Below are positions 25,790-35,833 of a DNA stretch of 64,000 nt, in pieces. The stretch's first letter is position 1. Every line of letters starts with the position of its first letter. The notes beneath the pieces were generated by a model. The model searched no databases. It saw only the letters and a program-made list of their open reading frames with translations, and was not told where the DNA came from. The DNA is taken from contig AAUX01000001.1 of assembly GCA_000168995.1 (NCBI GenBank), forward strand, positions 930,001 through 994,000, written 5' to 3'. The position numbers and the translations under genes were made by a program. Source of the stretch: Methylophilales bacterium HTCC2181 (GTDB taxonomy: Bacteria > Pseudomonadota > Gammaproteobacteria > Burkholderiales > Methylophilaceae).

Positions 25790-25886
25790 GACTCGAAGAT
25801 TATATATTATTTTTATCCTTGATTAATAAATCACAAAGCTTAAATTAGCTTTCACTGGAGTATTAATTTTTCTAATCCAATTTTAT

Positions 25887-25913
25887 AACTCTTATAGGTC
25901 ATATATAAGAGTT
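25887..25913 (+). promoter_or_regulatory. Perfect 10-bp dyad upstream of the aldehyde dehydrogenase gene
   Basis: AACTCTTATA at 25887-25896 is the exact inverted complement of TATAAGAGTT at 25904-25913, with a 7-base spacer. It lies 100 bases upstream of the aldehyde dehydrogenase start and 98 bases upstream of the divergent tRNA-Ser. A possible promoter, TTGATT at 25930-25935 and TAATGT at 25953-25958 with a 17-base spacer, lies just downstream, so the dyad would sit where an activator binds. Both assignments are inferred. Confidence 0.4.
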
Positions 25914-26013
25914 AATTTTGTTTACAGGCTTGATTTATAGATTATTTAGGATTAATGTATGGCTTTAACATAAATAAAAAAAACACCCATAAAACGCATA
26001 CTTAGGAGGCAAC

Positions 26014-27537
26014 ATGGCTTTTACTACACTTAAGGACCTTGGAATTGATAGTCCTTATAAAAAAGAAAAATATGATAATTATATTAATAATCAGTGGGTT
26101 AAACCAGTTGATGGTAAATACTTTGAAAATTTAACGCCTATATCAGGTAAACCTTTTTGTGAAGTAGCTCGATCCAATGAAAAAGATATTGAGTTGGCTC
26201 TTGATGCCGCCCATGCAGCAAAAGATGAATGGGGTAAAACAAGCACTACTGATCGCGCCAATATTTTAATTAAAATAGCTGACAGGATGGAGCAAAACCT
26301 TGAAACCATTGCCTTGGCTGAAACTATTGATAACGGCAAACCTATTCGCGAATGTATGGCAGCTGACATCCCATTAGCAATCGACCACTTCAGATACTTT
26401 GCTGGTGCCGTAAGAGCCCAAGAAGGCTCTATTGGTGAAATTGATCATGACACAATGGCCTACCATTTCCATGAACCATTAGGTGTGGTTGGGCAAATTA
26501 TTCCATGGAATTTTCCTATTCTCATGGCGGTATGGAAACTAGCTCCGGCCCTTGCTGCGGGTAACTGTGTTGTGCTTAAGCCAGCAGAGCAAACACCAGT
26601 TTCGATTATGGTGTTATTAGAAATAATAGGTGACCTACTCCCTCCTGGAACGCTTAATGTAGTAAATGGTTTTGGACTGGAGGCAGGTAAACCTCTGGCA
26701 AGTTCTTCTCGCATTGCAAAAATAGCATTTACTGGGGAGACAACTACTGGACGATTAATAATGCAGTACGCGTCACAAAATATTATTCCTGTAACACTAG
26801 AGCTAGGTGGCAAATCACCTAACATCTTTTTTGAAGATGTAATGGACAAGGATGATGGCTTCTTTGATAAAGCATTGGAAGGCTTTACGATGTTTGCCTT
26901 AAACCAAGGTGAAGTATGCACCTGCCCCTCACGCGCACTAATACAAGAATCGATCTACGATCAATTTATGGAAAGAGCATTAGAGCGAGTAAAAGCCATT
27001 AAGCAAGGTAGTCCACTTGATGCATCGACTATGACTGGTGCTCAAGCCTCAAGCGAGCAAATGGAAAAAATTCTTTCCTATATTAAGCTGGGTAAGGAGG
27101 AAGGTGCGGAGCTACTTACTGGTGGTAATAGAACTATTATGGAAGGTGAGCACGCTGATGGTTACTATATAGAACCGACCGTATTTAAGGGGCATAATAA
27201 GATGCGTATATTCCAAGAAGAAATATTTGGTCCTGTTGTCTCAGTAACTACCTTCAAAGACGAAGCAGAAGCTTTAGAGATAGCAAACGACACCCTATAC
27301 GGTTTAGGTTCTGGTGTCTGGACAAGAAACGGAAATACTGCCTTTAGAATGGGTAAAGGGATTCAAGCTGGTCGTGTTTGGACCAATTGTTATCATGCCT
27401 ATCCTGCTCATGCAGCTTTTGGTGGCTATAAACCATCAGGTATTGGCCGTGAGACTCATAAGATGATGCTTGATCATTATCAACAAACGAAGAACTTATT
27501 AGTCAGCTACACGGAAACTAAACTTGGCTTCTTTTAA
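26014..27537 (+). CDS. NAD-dependent aldehyde dehydrogenase (ExaC/AldB type)
   Basis: The enzyme oxidises an aldehyde to its carboxylic acid with NAD(P). The 507-residue protein has IIPWNFP at the cofactor site, the FTGETTTGR turn, the catalytic base Glu263 in LELGGKSPN, the nucleophile Cys302 in NQGEVCTC, and the EIFGPVV motif. It resembles the acetaldehyde dehydrogenases that pair with DUF779, rather than a formaldehyde-specific enzyme. A strong AGGAGG precedes the ATG, suggesting high translation. It is followed by a 10-bp terminator-like hairpin and then the DUF779 gene. In a methylotroph it could handle ethanol-derived or side-product aldehydes (inference). Confidence 0.93.
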   Translation: MAFTTLKDLGIDSPYKKEKYDNYINNQWVKPVDGKYFENLTPISGKPFCEVARSNEKDIELALDAAHAAKDEWGKTSTTDRANILIKIADRMEQNLETIALAETIDNGKPIRECMAADIPLAIDHFRYFAGAVRAQEGSIGEIDHDTMAYHFHEPLGVVGQIIPWNFPILMAVWKLAPALAAGNCVVLKPAEQTPVSIMVLLEIIGDLLPPGTLNVVNGFGLEAGKPLASSSRIAKIAFTGETTTGRLIMQYASQNIIPVTLELGGKSPNIFFEDVMDKDDGFFDKALEGFTMFALNQGEVCTCPSRALIQESIYDQFMERALERVKAIKQGSPLDASTMTGAQASSEQMEKILSYIKLGKEEGAELLTGGNRTIMEGEHADGYYIEPTVFKGHNKMRIFQEEIFGPVVSVTTFKDEAEALEIANDTLYGLGSGVWTRNGNTAFRMGKGIQAGRVWTNCYHAYPAHAAFGGYKPSGIGRETHKMMLDHYQQTKNLLVSYTETKLGFF

Positions 27538-27561
27538 GTCGACTCTTTAAAGGAAAAATTT

Positions 27562-27588
27562 AAAGGCCAGGATCTATGCCTGGCCTTT
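27562..27588 (+). terminator. Hairpin between aldehyde dehydrogenase and DUF779 genes
   Basis: AAAGGCCAGG at 27562-27571 pairs perfectly with CCTGGCCTTT at 27579-27588 around a 7-nt loop, followed by ATTTATTATG. The stem has the strength of an intrinsic terminator but only a short, interrupted T-run. Its 3' arm ends 7 bases before the DUF779 start codon, so it could also control how much of the downstream gene is made. Confidence 0.6.
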
Positions 27589-27595
27589 ATTTATT

Positions 27596-27973
27596 ATGAT
27601 TAGCAGAATAACTTCCACCGCATCCGCAGATCAGCTTATTGATGAATTAATTAGTGTGCATGGCGACCTCATGTTTCATCAGTCCGGGGGCTGTTGCGAT
27701 GGAAGCGCTCCTATGTGCTACAACAAAGGTGAGTTCTATTTAGGTCAAGCTGACGTAGAGATCGGTATCGTAAGAAATACTCGATTTTATATGAGTGCTG
27801 AGCAATTTAGCTATTGGGAACACACGCATATCACTCTGGATGCTATCAAAGGGACTGGGGGTCAATTTTCACTTGAAAGGCCCACTGGAATGCGCTTCAT
27901 TATTCGCTCTCGCCTTTATACTGATGATGAATGGGAATATCTAAAAGATCATCCGGTAAAAAATTGCGGTTAA
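27596..27973 (+). CDS. DUF779 protein, partner of aldehyde dehydrogenase
   Basis: The 125-residue protein has the family signature FHQSGGCCDGSAPMC near residues 28-42, with three cysteines that may bind metal, followed by a short beta-rich stretch and a C-terminal WEYLKDHP segment. DUF779 genes very often follow ExaC/AldB aldehyde dehydrogenases; their function is unknown. The first ATG is at 27596, only 7 bases after a strong hairpin and with no visible Shine-Dalgarno, although the protein start fits the family. A later start would remove conserved residues. Confidence 0.85.
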   Translation: MISRITSTASADQLIDELISVHGDLMFHQSGGCCDGSAPMCYNKGEFYLGQADVEIGIVRNTRFYMSAEQFSYWEHTHITLDAIKGTGGQFSLERPTGMRFIIRSRLYTDDEWEYLKDHPVKNCG

Positions 27974-28011
27974 TTAGTTTGATAGGCTTTTATTAAGGTA
28001 AAATAATTAGT

Positions 28012-28107
28012 GGCGGGCCTCCTCGCATTGTTATTTAGCCAACCTGGTCAGATGCGGAAGCAAGCAGCCACAACTATTGATACAAGTGCCGGGGGTCTGG
28101 CTCGCCT
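28012..28107 (+). ncRNA. ffs: 4.5S RNA of the signal recognition particle (small bacterial SRP RNA)
   Basis: The sequence contains the conserved SRP apical core: AACCTGGTCAG, then GCGGAAGCAAGCAGCCA with the GGAA-type tetraloop region, and the returning strand AAGTGCCGGGGGTCTGG. The ends GGCGGGCC and GGCTCGCC pair to close the long hairpin, followed by a T-run (28107-28111) that can terminate transcription. It binds Ffh for co-translational targeting. It lies immediately upstream of dnaX, a place seen in other proteobacteria. Ends are estimated from pairing. Confidence 0.9.
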
Positions 28108-28132
28108 TTTTAACTAAATTGAAAAAACTGAC

Positions 28133-29767
28133 ATGTCATACCAAGTTCTAGCCCGTAAATGGCGACCAAAATCGTTTGACACACTCATAGGACAAGAAAG
28201 TGCTGTCCAGGCAATCGCAAATGCTCTAGATCAAAATAGACTGCATCACGCTTATCTATTTAATGGCACCAGAGGCATTGGAAAGACTACAATAGCTAGA
28301 ATTCTTGCCAAATCACTCAACTGTGAACAAGGCATTTCATCCAAGCCCTGTCTCACTTGTTCGGCATGCCAAGAAATCGATGTAGGCCGTTATGTAGATC
28401 TCATTGAATTAGATGCAGCCTCTAATACCGGAGTCGACAATATGATCGACTTGCTAGAGAATGCGCAATATGCTCCATCATCAGGACGCTTCAAGGTTTA
28501 TATTATCGACGAAGTGCACATGCTTTCCAAAAGCGCCTTTAATGCGATGCTCAAGACTCTGGAAGAACCGCCAGAGCATGTAAAGTTTATTCTCGCAACC
28601 ACAGAACCTCAAAAAGTGCCGATTACCGTGTTGTCCCGCTGCCTTCAATTTAATTTAAAACAAATGACTACGGAAAATATCGCCAGTCACTTAACGAGCA
28701 TCCTTACAGAAGAAAAAATTGGATCTGAGAGTGGTGCTATTCAAATTATTGCAAAAGCAGCAAACGGTAGCATGCGAGATGCGCTATCTATACTTGATCA
28801 AGCTATTGCCTATTCTTCTGAAAAAATTAGCACGGAAAAAGTCACGCAGATGCTTGGAACAATAGAGGATGACATCCTATTTGACATTATTAAGCATCTT
28901 ATTGATAAAAATGGAAAAGGTCTGACCGATATCGCCAAGGCGATGGAGGAAAAGAATACATCATTTGATGACGCTCTTAACGGGCTAGCCAAACTTGTTC
29001 ATGAGCTGGCTGTCTGCAAAATTATTCCTGACCAATATGCAGAATCAAGTAAAAAAAATTTATATGAAGAGTTTGCAAAAAAACTAACGGGAGAGACATT
29101 GCAACTGTTCTATCAAATAAGTATTAACGGAAGAAAAGACCTATATCTAGCACCAGACCCTATTACAGGTTTCACTATGACTCTTTTAAGGATGTTGGCT
29201 TTTTATCCAGCTAGCAATTCATTAAAGGAAAAATCTGATCCTATAACAAAAACGCAAACAGAGGCTCCTGAAAAAAAAAGTCTAATTCCTAGGATTGCAG
29301 AGAAAACTTTTACTGCAAAGCAAGACACCACCAATAGTATTACCAATGCACCGACGAAACCCAAAGAGCCTGGAAATGCCGATTTTGATGGTGACTGGAA
29401 TGTATTAGTAAGTCAGTTAAAAACTGGGGTAGCAAAAACACTGGCTCAGGAATGCCAGTTTCTATCTTACAAAGATAATACCTTTCATCTTTTTCTCGAT
29501 GAAAAGCATACATACCTCTCCCAAAATGATTATGTGCAAAAACTAGAAGAACAATTGATTAATCATTTTAATAAAAAGCTTAAGCTAGACATCAAGATTG
29601 ATAGAGTTAGCACGTCCCCTGCAATCGAGAAAAGAACAGAGAAAGAAGCCCTTTTGAAGGATGCTGAATCTGCTATCATGCAAGATAATTTTGTAAAAGA
29701 GCTGATTTCCGACTTTAACGCGGAGATTATTCCATCAAGCATTGAACCCATTAAAAAGGAAAAATAA
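28133..29767 (+). CDS. dnaX: DNA polymerase III subunits tau/gamma
   Basis: DnaX is the clamp-loader ATPase; tau also tethers the polymerase cores and DnaB. The 544-residue protein has Walker A GTRGIGKTT (about 44-52), the Zn-binding Cys cluster CLTCSAC (about 76-83), Walker B IIDEVHML (about 124-131) and the SRC sensor (about 167). A linker at about 375-415 follows domain III. At codons 380-383 there is a run of nine A (29271-29279), where a -1 or +1 shift reaches a stop within seven codons; this could yield a gamma-like short form. The gene leads dnaX-ybaB-recR. Confidence 0.95.
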   Translation: MSYQVLARKWRPKSFDTLIGQESAVQAIANALDQNRLHHAYLFNGTRGIGKTTIARILAKSLNCEQGISSKPCLTCSACQEIDVGRYVDLIELDAASNTGVDNMIDLLENAQYAPSSGRFKVYIIDEVHMLSKSAFNAMLKTLEEPPEHVKFILATTEPQKVPITVLSRCLQFNLKQMTTENIASHLTSILTEEKIGSESGAIQIIAKAANGSMRDALSILDQAIAYSSEKISTEKVTQMLGTIEDDILFDIIKHLIDKNGKGLTDIAKAMEEKNTSFDDALNGLAKLVHELAVCKIIPDQYAESSKKNLYEEFAKKLTGETLQLFYQISINGRKDLYLAPDPITGFTMTLLRMLAFYPASNSLKEKSDPITKTQTEAPEKKSLIPRIAEKTFTAKQDTTNSITNAPTKPKEPGNADFDGDWNVLVSQLKTGVAKTLAQECQFLSYKDNTFHLFLDEKHTYLSQNDYVQKLEEQLINHFNKKLKLDIKIDRVSTSPAIEKRTEKEALLKDAESAIMQDNFVKELISDFNAEIIPSSIEPIKKEK

Positions 29768-29768
29768 T

Positions 29769-30077
29769 ATGAGCAAAGGTGGTATGGGAAATATAATGAA
29801 ACAGGCGCAAATGATGCAAGCCAACCTACAAAAAGCGCAAGCTGAATTAGCATCGATAGATGTGCAAGGTTCTGCTAGTAACGGGCTGGTAAAGATTGTT
29901 ATGTCATGCAAGCATGAAGTAAAAAAAATTGACATCGATCCATCAATACTTGAAGACAAGGAAATGCTAGAGGATATGCTTGTGGTCGCATTAAAAGATA
30001 CATTACAAAAAATTGAGGCAACTACCTCATCAAAAATGGGTGGGTTAGTCCCACCAGGAATGAATCTTCCCTTCTAA
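29769..30077 (+). CDS. ybaB: Nucleoid-associated protein YbaB/EbfC
   Basis: This small DNA-binding dimer of 102 residues starts at ATG 29769, one base after the dnaX stop; the frame reaching back to 29742 lies inside dnaX. It has the MSKGGMGNIMKQAQMMQ N-terminus, the coiled-coil helix and the LVPPGMNLPF end of the family. It sits between dnaX and recR in the standard order and is thought to organise DNA and affect repair and gene expression. Confidence 0.95.
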   Translation: MSKGGMGNIMKQAQMMQANLQKAQAELASIDVQGSASNGLVKIVMSCKHEVKKIDIDPSILEDKEMLEDMLVVALKDTLQKIEATTSSKMGGLVPPGMNLPF

Positions 30078-30078
30078 A

Positions 30079-30675
30079 ATGAAAGATACAGAAGTCCTTC
30101 AATCCTTAGTGGATGCATTGAAATGTTTGCCCGGAGTAGGTCCTAAGTCTGCCTTAAGATTGGCTTATTACTTGCTTCAACGCAATCGAAAGGGAGCTGA
30201 TACCCTCTCTCAATCAATTTCTAATGCACTTGAACAGTTAGGTCACTGTAAATTATGTAATGACTTTACCGAGCAAGAAGTATGTAAAATTTGTAGTTCT
30301 CAAAAAAGAGACGTGCACACTATATGCATTGTGGAGATGCCCTCTGATTTGTTAATGATGGAGCAAACACATTCCTACAAAGGTATGTACTTTGTTCTAA
30401 TGGGGAGACTATCACCTCTGGATGGTGTGGGGCCCAAAGAAATTCATTTGGACAGACTTATTGAGCGAATTAAAAGCTCTGAGATTAGAGAAATAATACT
30501 TGCTACAAACTTTACTGCCGAGGGAAACGCTACAGCCCAATACATCAAGGAATTATTGAAGGGTGCTGAAATAAAAATGACTCGAATTGCCAGAGGTCTT
30601 CCTATGGGCGGGGAAATTGAATACATCGATAGTGGAACCTTAGCTCAGGCTGTCGTGGAAAGAAAACAGCTTTAA
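30079..30675 (+). CDS. recR: Recombination mediator RecR
   Basis: RecR works with RecO and RecF to load RecA at gaps. The 198-residue protein has the helix-hairpin-helix LPGVGPKSALRL near 16, the four-cysteine zinc finger CKLC...CKIC (about 55-71), and a Toprim domain starting ICIVEMPSDLLMME (about 79-92). It ends in convergent 4-base overlap with the HAD phosphatase gene. It completes dnaX-ybaB-recR. Confidence 0.96.
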   Translation: MKDTEVLQSLVDALKCLPGVGPKSALRLAYYLLQRNRKGADTLSQSISNALEQLGHCKLCNDFTEQEVCKICSSQKRDVHTICIVEMPSDLLMMEQTHSYKGMYFVLMGRLSPLDGVGPKEIHLDRLIERIKSSEIREIILATNFTAEGNATAQYIKELLKGAEIKMTRIARGLPMGGEIEYIDSGTLAQAVVERKQL

Positions 30676-31313
30676 GCAATAAGAGTGATGAGGTCGCTTG
30701 GCTGGTGAATAATCATATTTGCCTGCCAATCTTCAATTTGGTCAGTAGTTTTTAAGTATCCATAACAAGCTAAGACCGAATACATTCCAGCAGCATTCGC
30801 CGATACGATATCTCTTTTACCATCACCAACATAGATAGCCTCATTCGCTTCAATACCTAAAATCCGTTTAGCTTCGTTTAACAAATCAGGAGCCGGCTTA
30901 GGCGTAAAGCCATCATCACCACAGAGTAAAACATCTAACGAGTTAAGCTTGTGATGCTTAAGAATGCTCTCAGTTAATGATCGAGGCTTATTGGTGACAA
31001 TACCCCAGCTCATCTTTTTCTTATTTATAAAATCAATTAACTCGCAAATACCAGTAAATAAAAGGGGATTATTTAAAATATTTTCCCGGTAGCAATTCAG
31101 AAATTCTTGGGCTAATGAAGAAAAGTCATACTCTTCTTCATTGAAGCGCATATTAAGGAAAGCTCTTGTTCCATCTGAGGCAATAGCACGACCTTCTTCG
31201 AAGTTAATAGGCTCCTTATTATAGAGGTGGTAGATAATATTTGCCGCACTTATAAGATCATGAGCCGTATCAGCAAATGTTCCATCAAAGTCAAATAAAA
31301 CTGCTTTATGCAA
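30672..31313 (-). CDS. gph: HAD phosphatase, phosphoglycolate-phosphatase-like
   Basis: The 213-residue HAD hydrolase starts with the catalytic motif DFDGTFADT (Asp8/Asp10). The VTNKPR segment is motif II and GDGKRDI the acidic motif IV, with a helical cap of the Gph/MupP kind. It follows ubiG by 2 bases, an arrangement common in beta- and gammaproteobacteria, where the enzyme next to ubiG has been assigned as Gph or as MupP (MurNAc-6-phosphate phosphatase). From sequence alone I cannot decide between them. Confidence 0.85.
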   Translation of the reverse strand: MHKAVLFDFDGTFADTAHDLISAANIIYHLYNKEPINFEEGRAIASDGTRAFLNMRFNEEEYDFSSLAQEFLNCYRENILNNPLLFTGICELIDFINKKKMSWGIVTNKPRSLTESILKHHKLNSLDVLLCGDDGFTPKPAPDLLNEAKRILGIEANEAIYVGDGKRDIVSANAAGMYSVLACYGYLKTTDQIEDWQANMIIHQPSDLITLIA

Positions 31314-31315
31314 AT

Positions 31316-32023
31316 TTAAAATCCGGCTTCCACAAGATAATTAACAGAACAATCTTTGGTAAGGGAGTATATTTTTGTCAATGGGTTATAGGTCATTCCA
31401 ATCATATCGTAAAACTGCAAACCGACCTCGGAGCTCCAAGAACGTAATTCTGCTGGCGTAATAAATTTCTCATAGGTATGCGTGCCTTTAGGAAGAAGTT
31501 TTAAGATGTATTCAGCTCCGACTATAGCGAACAAAAAAGATTTAGGATTACGGTTTAACGTAGAGAAAAATATCCTGCCTTGTGGCTTCAGTAATTGCGC
31601 ACAAGTCTTAATAATAGAAGATGGGTCTGGCACATGTTCTAACATTTCTAAACAAGTAATTACATCATACTTTTCTTTATTTTTTTTAAAAAAATCTTCT
31701 ATATTCATATTCTTATAGTTAATATTTAACTTAGATTCTTTGTTATGTAATTCGGCTATTTTTATCACCTTATCACCTTGGTCGATACCTGTAACTATCG
31801 CTCCTTCTAGCGCCAATGCTTCAGCTAAAATTCCTCCCCCACAACCGACATCGAGAATGGATTTACCCTCCAAACTCAATTTAGATTTAATAAAATTCAC
31901 CCTTAGCGGATTGATCTCATGCAACGGCTTAAACTCGCTCGTAGGATCCCACCACTTATGGGCTAACATATTAAATTTATCTACTTCCGTCGGATCTATA
32001 TTTTTTTTATTTTCGATTGCCAT
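31316..32023 (-). CDS. ubiG: Ubiquinone biosynthesis O-methyltransferase UbiG
   Basis: UbiG carries out both O-methylations of ubiquinone synthesis with SAM. The 235-residue protein has the N-terminal KFNMLAHKWWDP and FKPLHEINPLR signature, the SAM-binding ILDVGCGGGILAEALA (about 59-74) and the LEMLEHVPDP post-motif (about 124). Its start overlaps the upstream mtaD gene by 28 bases. Together with mtaD, which can recycle the S-adenosylhomocysteine product, and the HAD gene it forms a compact three-gene unit. Confidence 0.94.
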   Translation of the reverse strand: MAIENKKNIDPTEVDKFNMLAHKWWDPTSEFKPLHEINPLRVNFIKSKLSLEGKSILDVGCGGGILAEALALEGAIVTGIDQGDKVIKIAELHNKESKLNINYKNMNIEDFFKKNKEKYDVITCLEMLEHVPDPSSIIKTCAQLLKPQGRIFFSTLNRNPKSFLFAIVGAEYILKLLPKGTHTYEKFITPAELRSWSSEVGLQFYDMIGMTYNPLTKIYSLTKDCSVNYLVEAGF

Positions 32024-33312
32024 ATTTTTGTTTTTTGTAAAATTTCGTCTTCATCTAAACAGACAAGCTGTCCTTGATTTAGTTTGGTATTACCATCAAT
32101 CCAGACGTACTCGATTGAGGATCGGTCTGCACTGTACATAAAGCTACTCAACGGCTCATAGCATGGCTGTGATTCAATTGTATCAAGGTTAATAGCGATT
32201 ATATCAGCCCGCTTCCCCTTGCTTATTGAGCCTGTTATCTCTTCAAGCCCTAAAGCTTTTGCTCCATTGATGGTAGCCATCCTGATTAACTCTGCAGGTT
32301 TTAAAAATTCACTTGTCATATTAAGACCTTTGCTAACTAAGCTCAAAGACCTCATCTCCCTCATCATATCTAAGGCATTATTGCTAGCTGAACTATCAGT
32401 GCCTAACGCCACGTTAATTTCACAATTGAGTAGCTGCCTTAAATCAGGAATACCACTACCAAGCTTCATATTTGATGAGACATTACATATTGCCGAAACT
32501 CCGTTAATTGCGAGCAGCTCGGCATCCGCCTCACTGACATGAACGCAATGAGCTGCCATTAATTTAGGTCCCAGTATGCCTAAATCTTGCATGCGCTGTA
32601 TTGGTGTTACTCCATATTCTTTAATACTACCTTCCACCTCCTGGCTAGTCTCATGAAGATGCATATGGATACCTAAGTCTAATTGCTCAGCATACGTATT
32701 GATTGTCTCAAAAGTCTTGTCTGATATTGTGTATGGAGCATGGGGGGCCAAACATGTAGTGATTAGCTTATGATCTCTCCATTGGTCTCTAAAGGCAAAG
32801 CCTTTAGTGAGGTAATCTTCTGGGTCATTCGCATAATTAGTAGCGAAATCAAGCACTCCAAGTCCTATATTTGCCCTTATCCCTACCTTACTGACAACTT
32901 CTGCGGTAGCTTCTGGGAAAAAATACATATCATTAAAAGTGGTTGTTCCTCCTTTAATCATTTCTGCAATAGCTAGGGAAGATCCATCTTTTACGAAATC
33001 AAAGCCCACATGCTGACTTTCAGCTGGCCAGATATGATTATTGAGCCAAGTATCTAGAGGTAAATCATCAGCATAACCTTTCAAAAGTGACATAGCGCTG
33101 TGACTATGCGCATTAATAAAGCCTGGGAGAATAAGATGATTGGTTAACTGGTATGCTTCGGAGGCTTCGTATAAGGAAAAAACATCAATCGTAGGAACAA
33201 TGTCGAGAATTTTTCCATCATTTACTACAATAGAATGATCTTGTAAAACTCTATCTCCTTCCTCAGCATCAAAAATCCAACTGGGGGAGATAATCTTGTC
33301 TACTTGATCCAT
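31996..33312 (-). CDS. mtaD: 5-methylthioadenosine/S-adenosylhomocysteine deaminase, amidohydrolase family
   Basis: This TRZ/ATZ-type metal-dependent deaminase has 438 residues. The metal ligands are in FINAHSHS (about 62-68), MHLHETSQE (about 216-222), AAHCVHV (about 253-259) and GTDSSASNN (about 305). An N-terminal beta-sandwich segment and a C-terminal KGKRADIIAINLD stretch complete the composite domain. It probably clears SAM by-products, which would suit its place next to the methyltransferase UbiG. Substrate specificity in this family is broad, so the exact reaction is inferred. Confidence 0.85.
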   Translation of the reverse strand: MDQVDKIISPSWIFDAEEGDRVLQDHSIVVNDGKILDIVPTIDVFSLYEASEAYQLTNHLILPGFINAHSHSAMSLLKGYADDLPLDTWLNNHIWPAESQHVGFDFVKDGSSLAIAEMIKGGTTTFNDMYFFPEATAEVVSKVGIRANIGLGVLDFATNYANDPEDYLTKGFAFRDQWRDHKLITTCLAPHAPYTISDKTFETINTYAEQLDLGIHMHLHETSQEVEGSIKEYGVTPIQRMQDLGILGPKLMAAHCVHVSEADAELLAINGVSAICNVSSNMKLGSGIPDLRQLLNCEINVALGTDSSASNNALDMMREMRSLSLVSKGLNMTSEFLKPAELIRMATINGAKALGLEEITGSISKGKRADIIAINLDTIESQPCYEPLSSFMYSADRSSIEYVWIDGNTKLNQGQLVCLDEDEILQKTKIWQSKIKKI

Positions 33313-33337
33313 ATGATAGAATTCAGGCTACAGATAG

Positions 33338-34675
<1,338 letters not shown>

Positions 34676-34681
34676 TTAAGT

Positions 34682-35641
34682 TTATAAATTATTAACCAAG
34701 TACCTTAAGTCAAGCGAAAAGCCTGTGGCTGGACGCTTAAGTCCTAACGATTCATTTAGATTGTCGTAACGGCCCCCATGAGCAATAGCGGCAGTAAATC
34801 CATCCGTATAGGCAGAAAAGACCAAGCCGCTATGATATTGATAGCCTGTAATATCAGAAAAATCAAAGGTAACTTTTGCACCTACATTTGTTAGTGCCAG
34901 AACAAGCTCATCTAATTTTTTAATCGCATTCATTAAAACTCTGTTACTTGGATCTAACGCCGATAGCTCCTTAATCACGGATGAGTCACCATATAAGTTA
35001 AACAAAGCAAGCAATTGATCTGCGTGTTTATTATTCCCTAGCTGAATTAGTAATGAACTAGCAGATGACTTATCTTTCAAAATCATTGCCTGAAGAAGAT
35101 CATCTTTTTCCTGAGCGTTCAGATTAATGTGCTGAATAATTGACTGAAAGATAGAAAGGTCATTCAAGTCAATAGTAATTTCTTTAATTCCCAAAAGCTG
35201 TAATGAGTTTATTAGTATTGTTAAAACTTCAAGATCGGCAGCTGGTGCGGCGCTTCCAAAATATTCTAAACCCACCTGGAATAACTCTCTTGAATGGCCG
35301 TTTTTGGATTTGGTGCGGAGTACCGGCCCTGCGTAACATAATTTACTTTCTTTTTCGGCACCTTGCATTAGATAGGCGTCTACTCGGGAGGCTTGGGTGG
35401 TCAAGTCGGAGCTTATTCCCATCATGCGACCAGACAGTTGATCTACTACTTTATAGGTATCAATATCCAAGTCCTTACCATGCGCCTTTAATGATTCTTC
35501 ATACTCCAGAAGCGATGGCATAATATATTGATAGCCATTACTAGCAAACAGGTCGATAAGGGCCCTTCTGAATGTTTCTAACTTTATTGCTTTGCTAGGA
35601 AGCAAGTCTTCAAGATTGTTTGGAAGTCGCCATTGAGACAT
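34682..35641 (-). CDS. hisZ: ATP phosphoribosyltransferase regulatory subunit HisZ
   Basis: HisZ is a histidyl-tRNA-synthetase-like protein that activates the short HisG in the first step of histidine synthesis. The 319-residue protein has the class II fold pieces: GYQYIMPSLLEY, LTTQASRV, the LRTKSKNGHSRELFQ motif-2 region and GGRYDNL. It ends directly after the motif-3 strand ATGFSLDLRYL. Betaproteobacterial HisZ is usually longer by about 60 residues, so the C-terminal extension is absent here. True HisRS is encoded at 50.4-51.7 kb. Confidence 0.88.
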   Translation of the reverse strand: MSQWRLPNNLEDLLPSKAIKLETFRRALIDLFASNGYQYIMPSLLEYEESLKAHGKDLDIDTYKVVDQLSGRMMGISSDLTTQASRVDAYLMQGAEKESKLCYAGPVLRTKSKNGHSRELFQVGLEYFGSAAPAADLEVLTILINSLQLLGIKEITIDLNDLSIFQSIIQHINLNAQEKDDLLQAMILKDKSSASSLLIQLGNNKHADQLLALFNLYGDSSVIKELSALDPSNRVLMNAIKKLDELVLALTNVGAKVTFDFSDITGYQYHSGLVFSAYTDGFTAAIAHGGRYDNLNESLGLKRPATGFSLDLRYLVNNL

Positions 35642-35647
35642 AACAAA

Positions 35648-35833
35648 TTAGTTCGCTATTAAAATTAACATTATGCCTAAAAGCACAGAAAAAAACCCAA
35701 AAAAACGTATTTGGCCATCATTAAATTCGGTTACTTTTTTAAATGTTTCCCTCCAAATGCTGGGAAATATGAGAGGAAGAATACCTTCCAATAAAAAAAA
35801 TAGGCCAAATGCTATAACTAAAGTTTCAGGCAA
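35648..35833 (-). CDS. DUF2065 (YjeT-like) small membrane protein
   Basis: This 61-residue protein has two hydrophobic helices (about 4-22 and 42-60) joined by a short loop with a PSIWRETF segment. It matches the DUF2065/YjeT family, which consistently follows hflC. Its stop is 6 bases before hisZ and its start abuts the end of hflC. Function unknown; it may associate with the HflKC membrane complex (inference from context only). Confidence 0.85.
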   Translation of the reverse strand: MPETLVIAFGLFFLLEGILPLIFPSIWRETFKKVTEFNDGQIRFFGFFSVLLGIMLILIAN

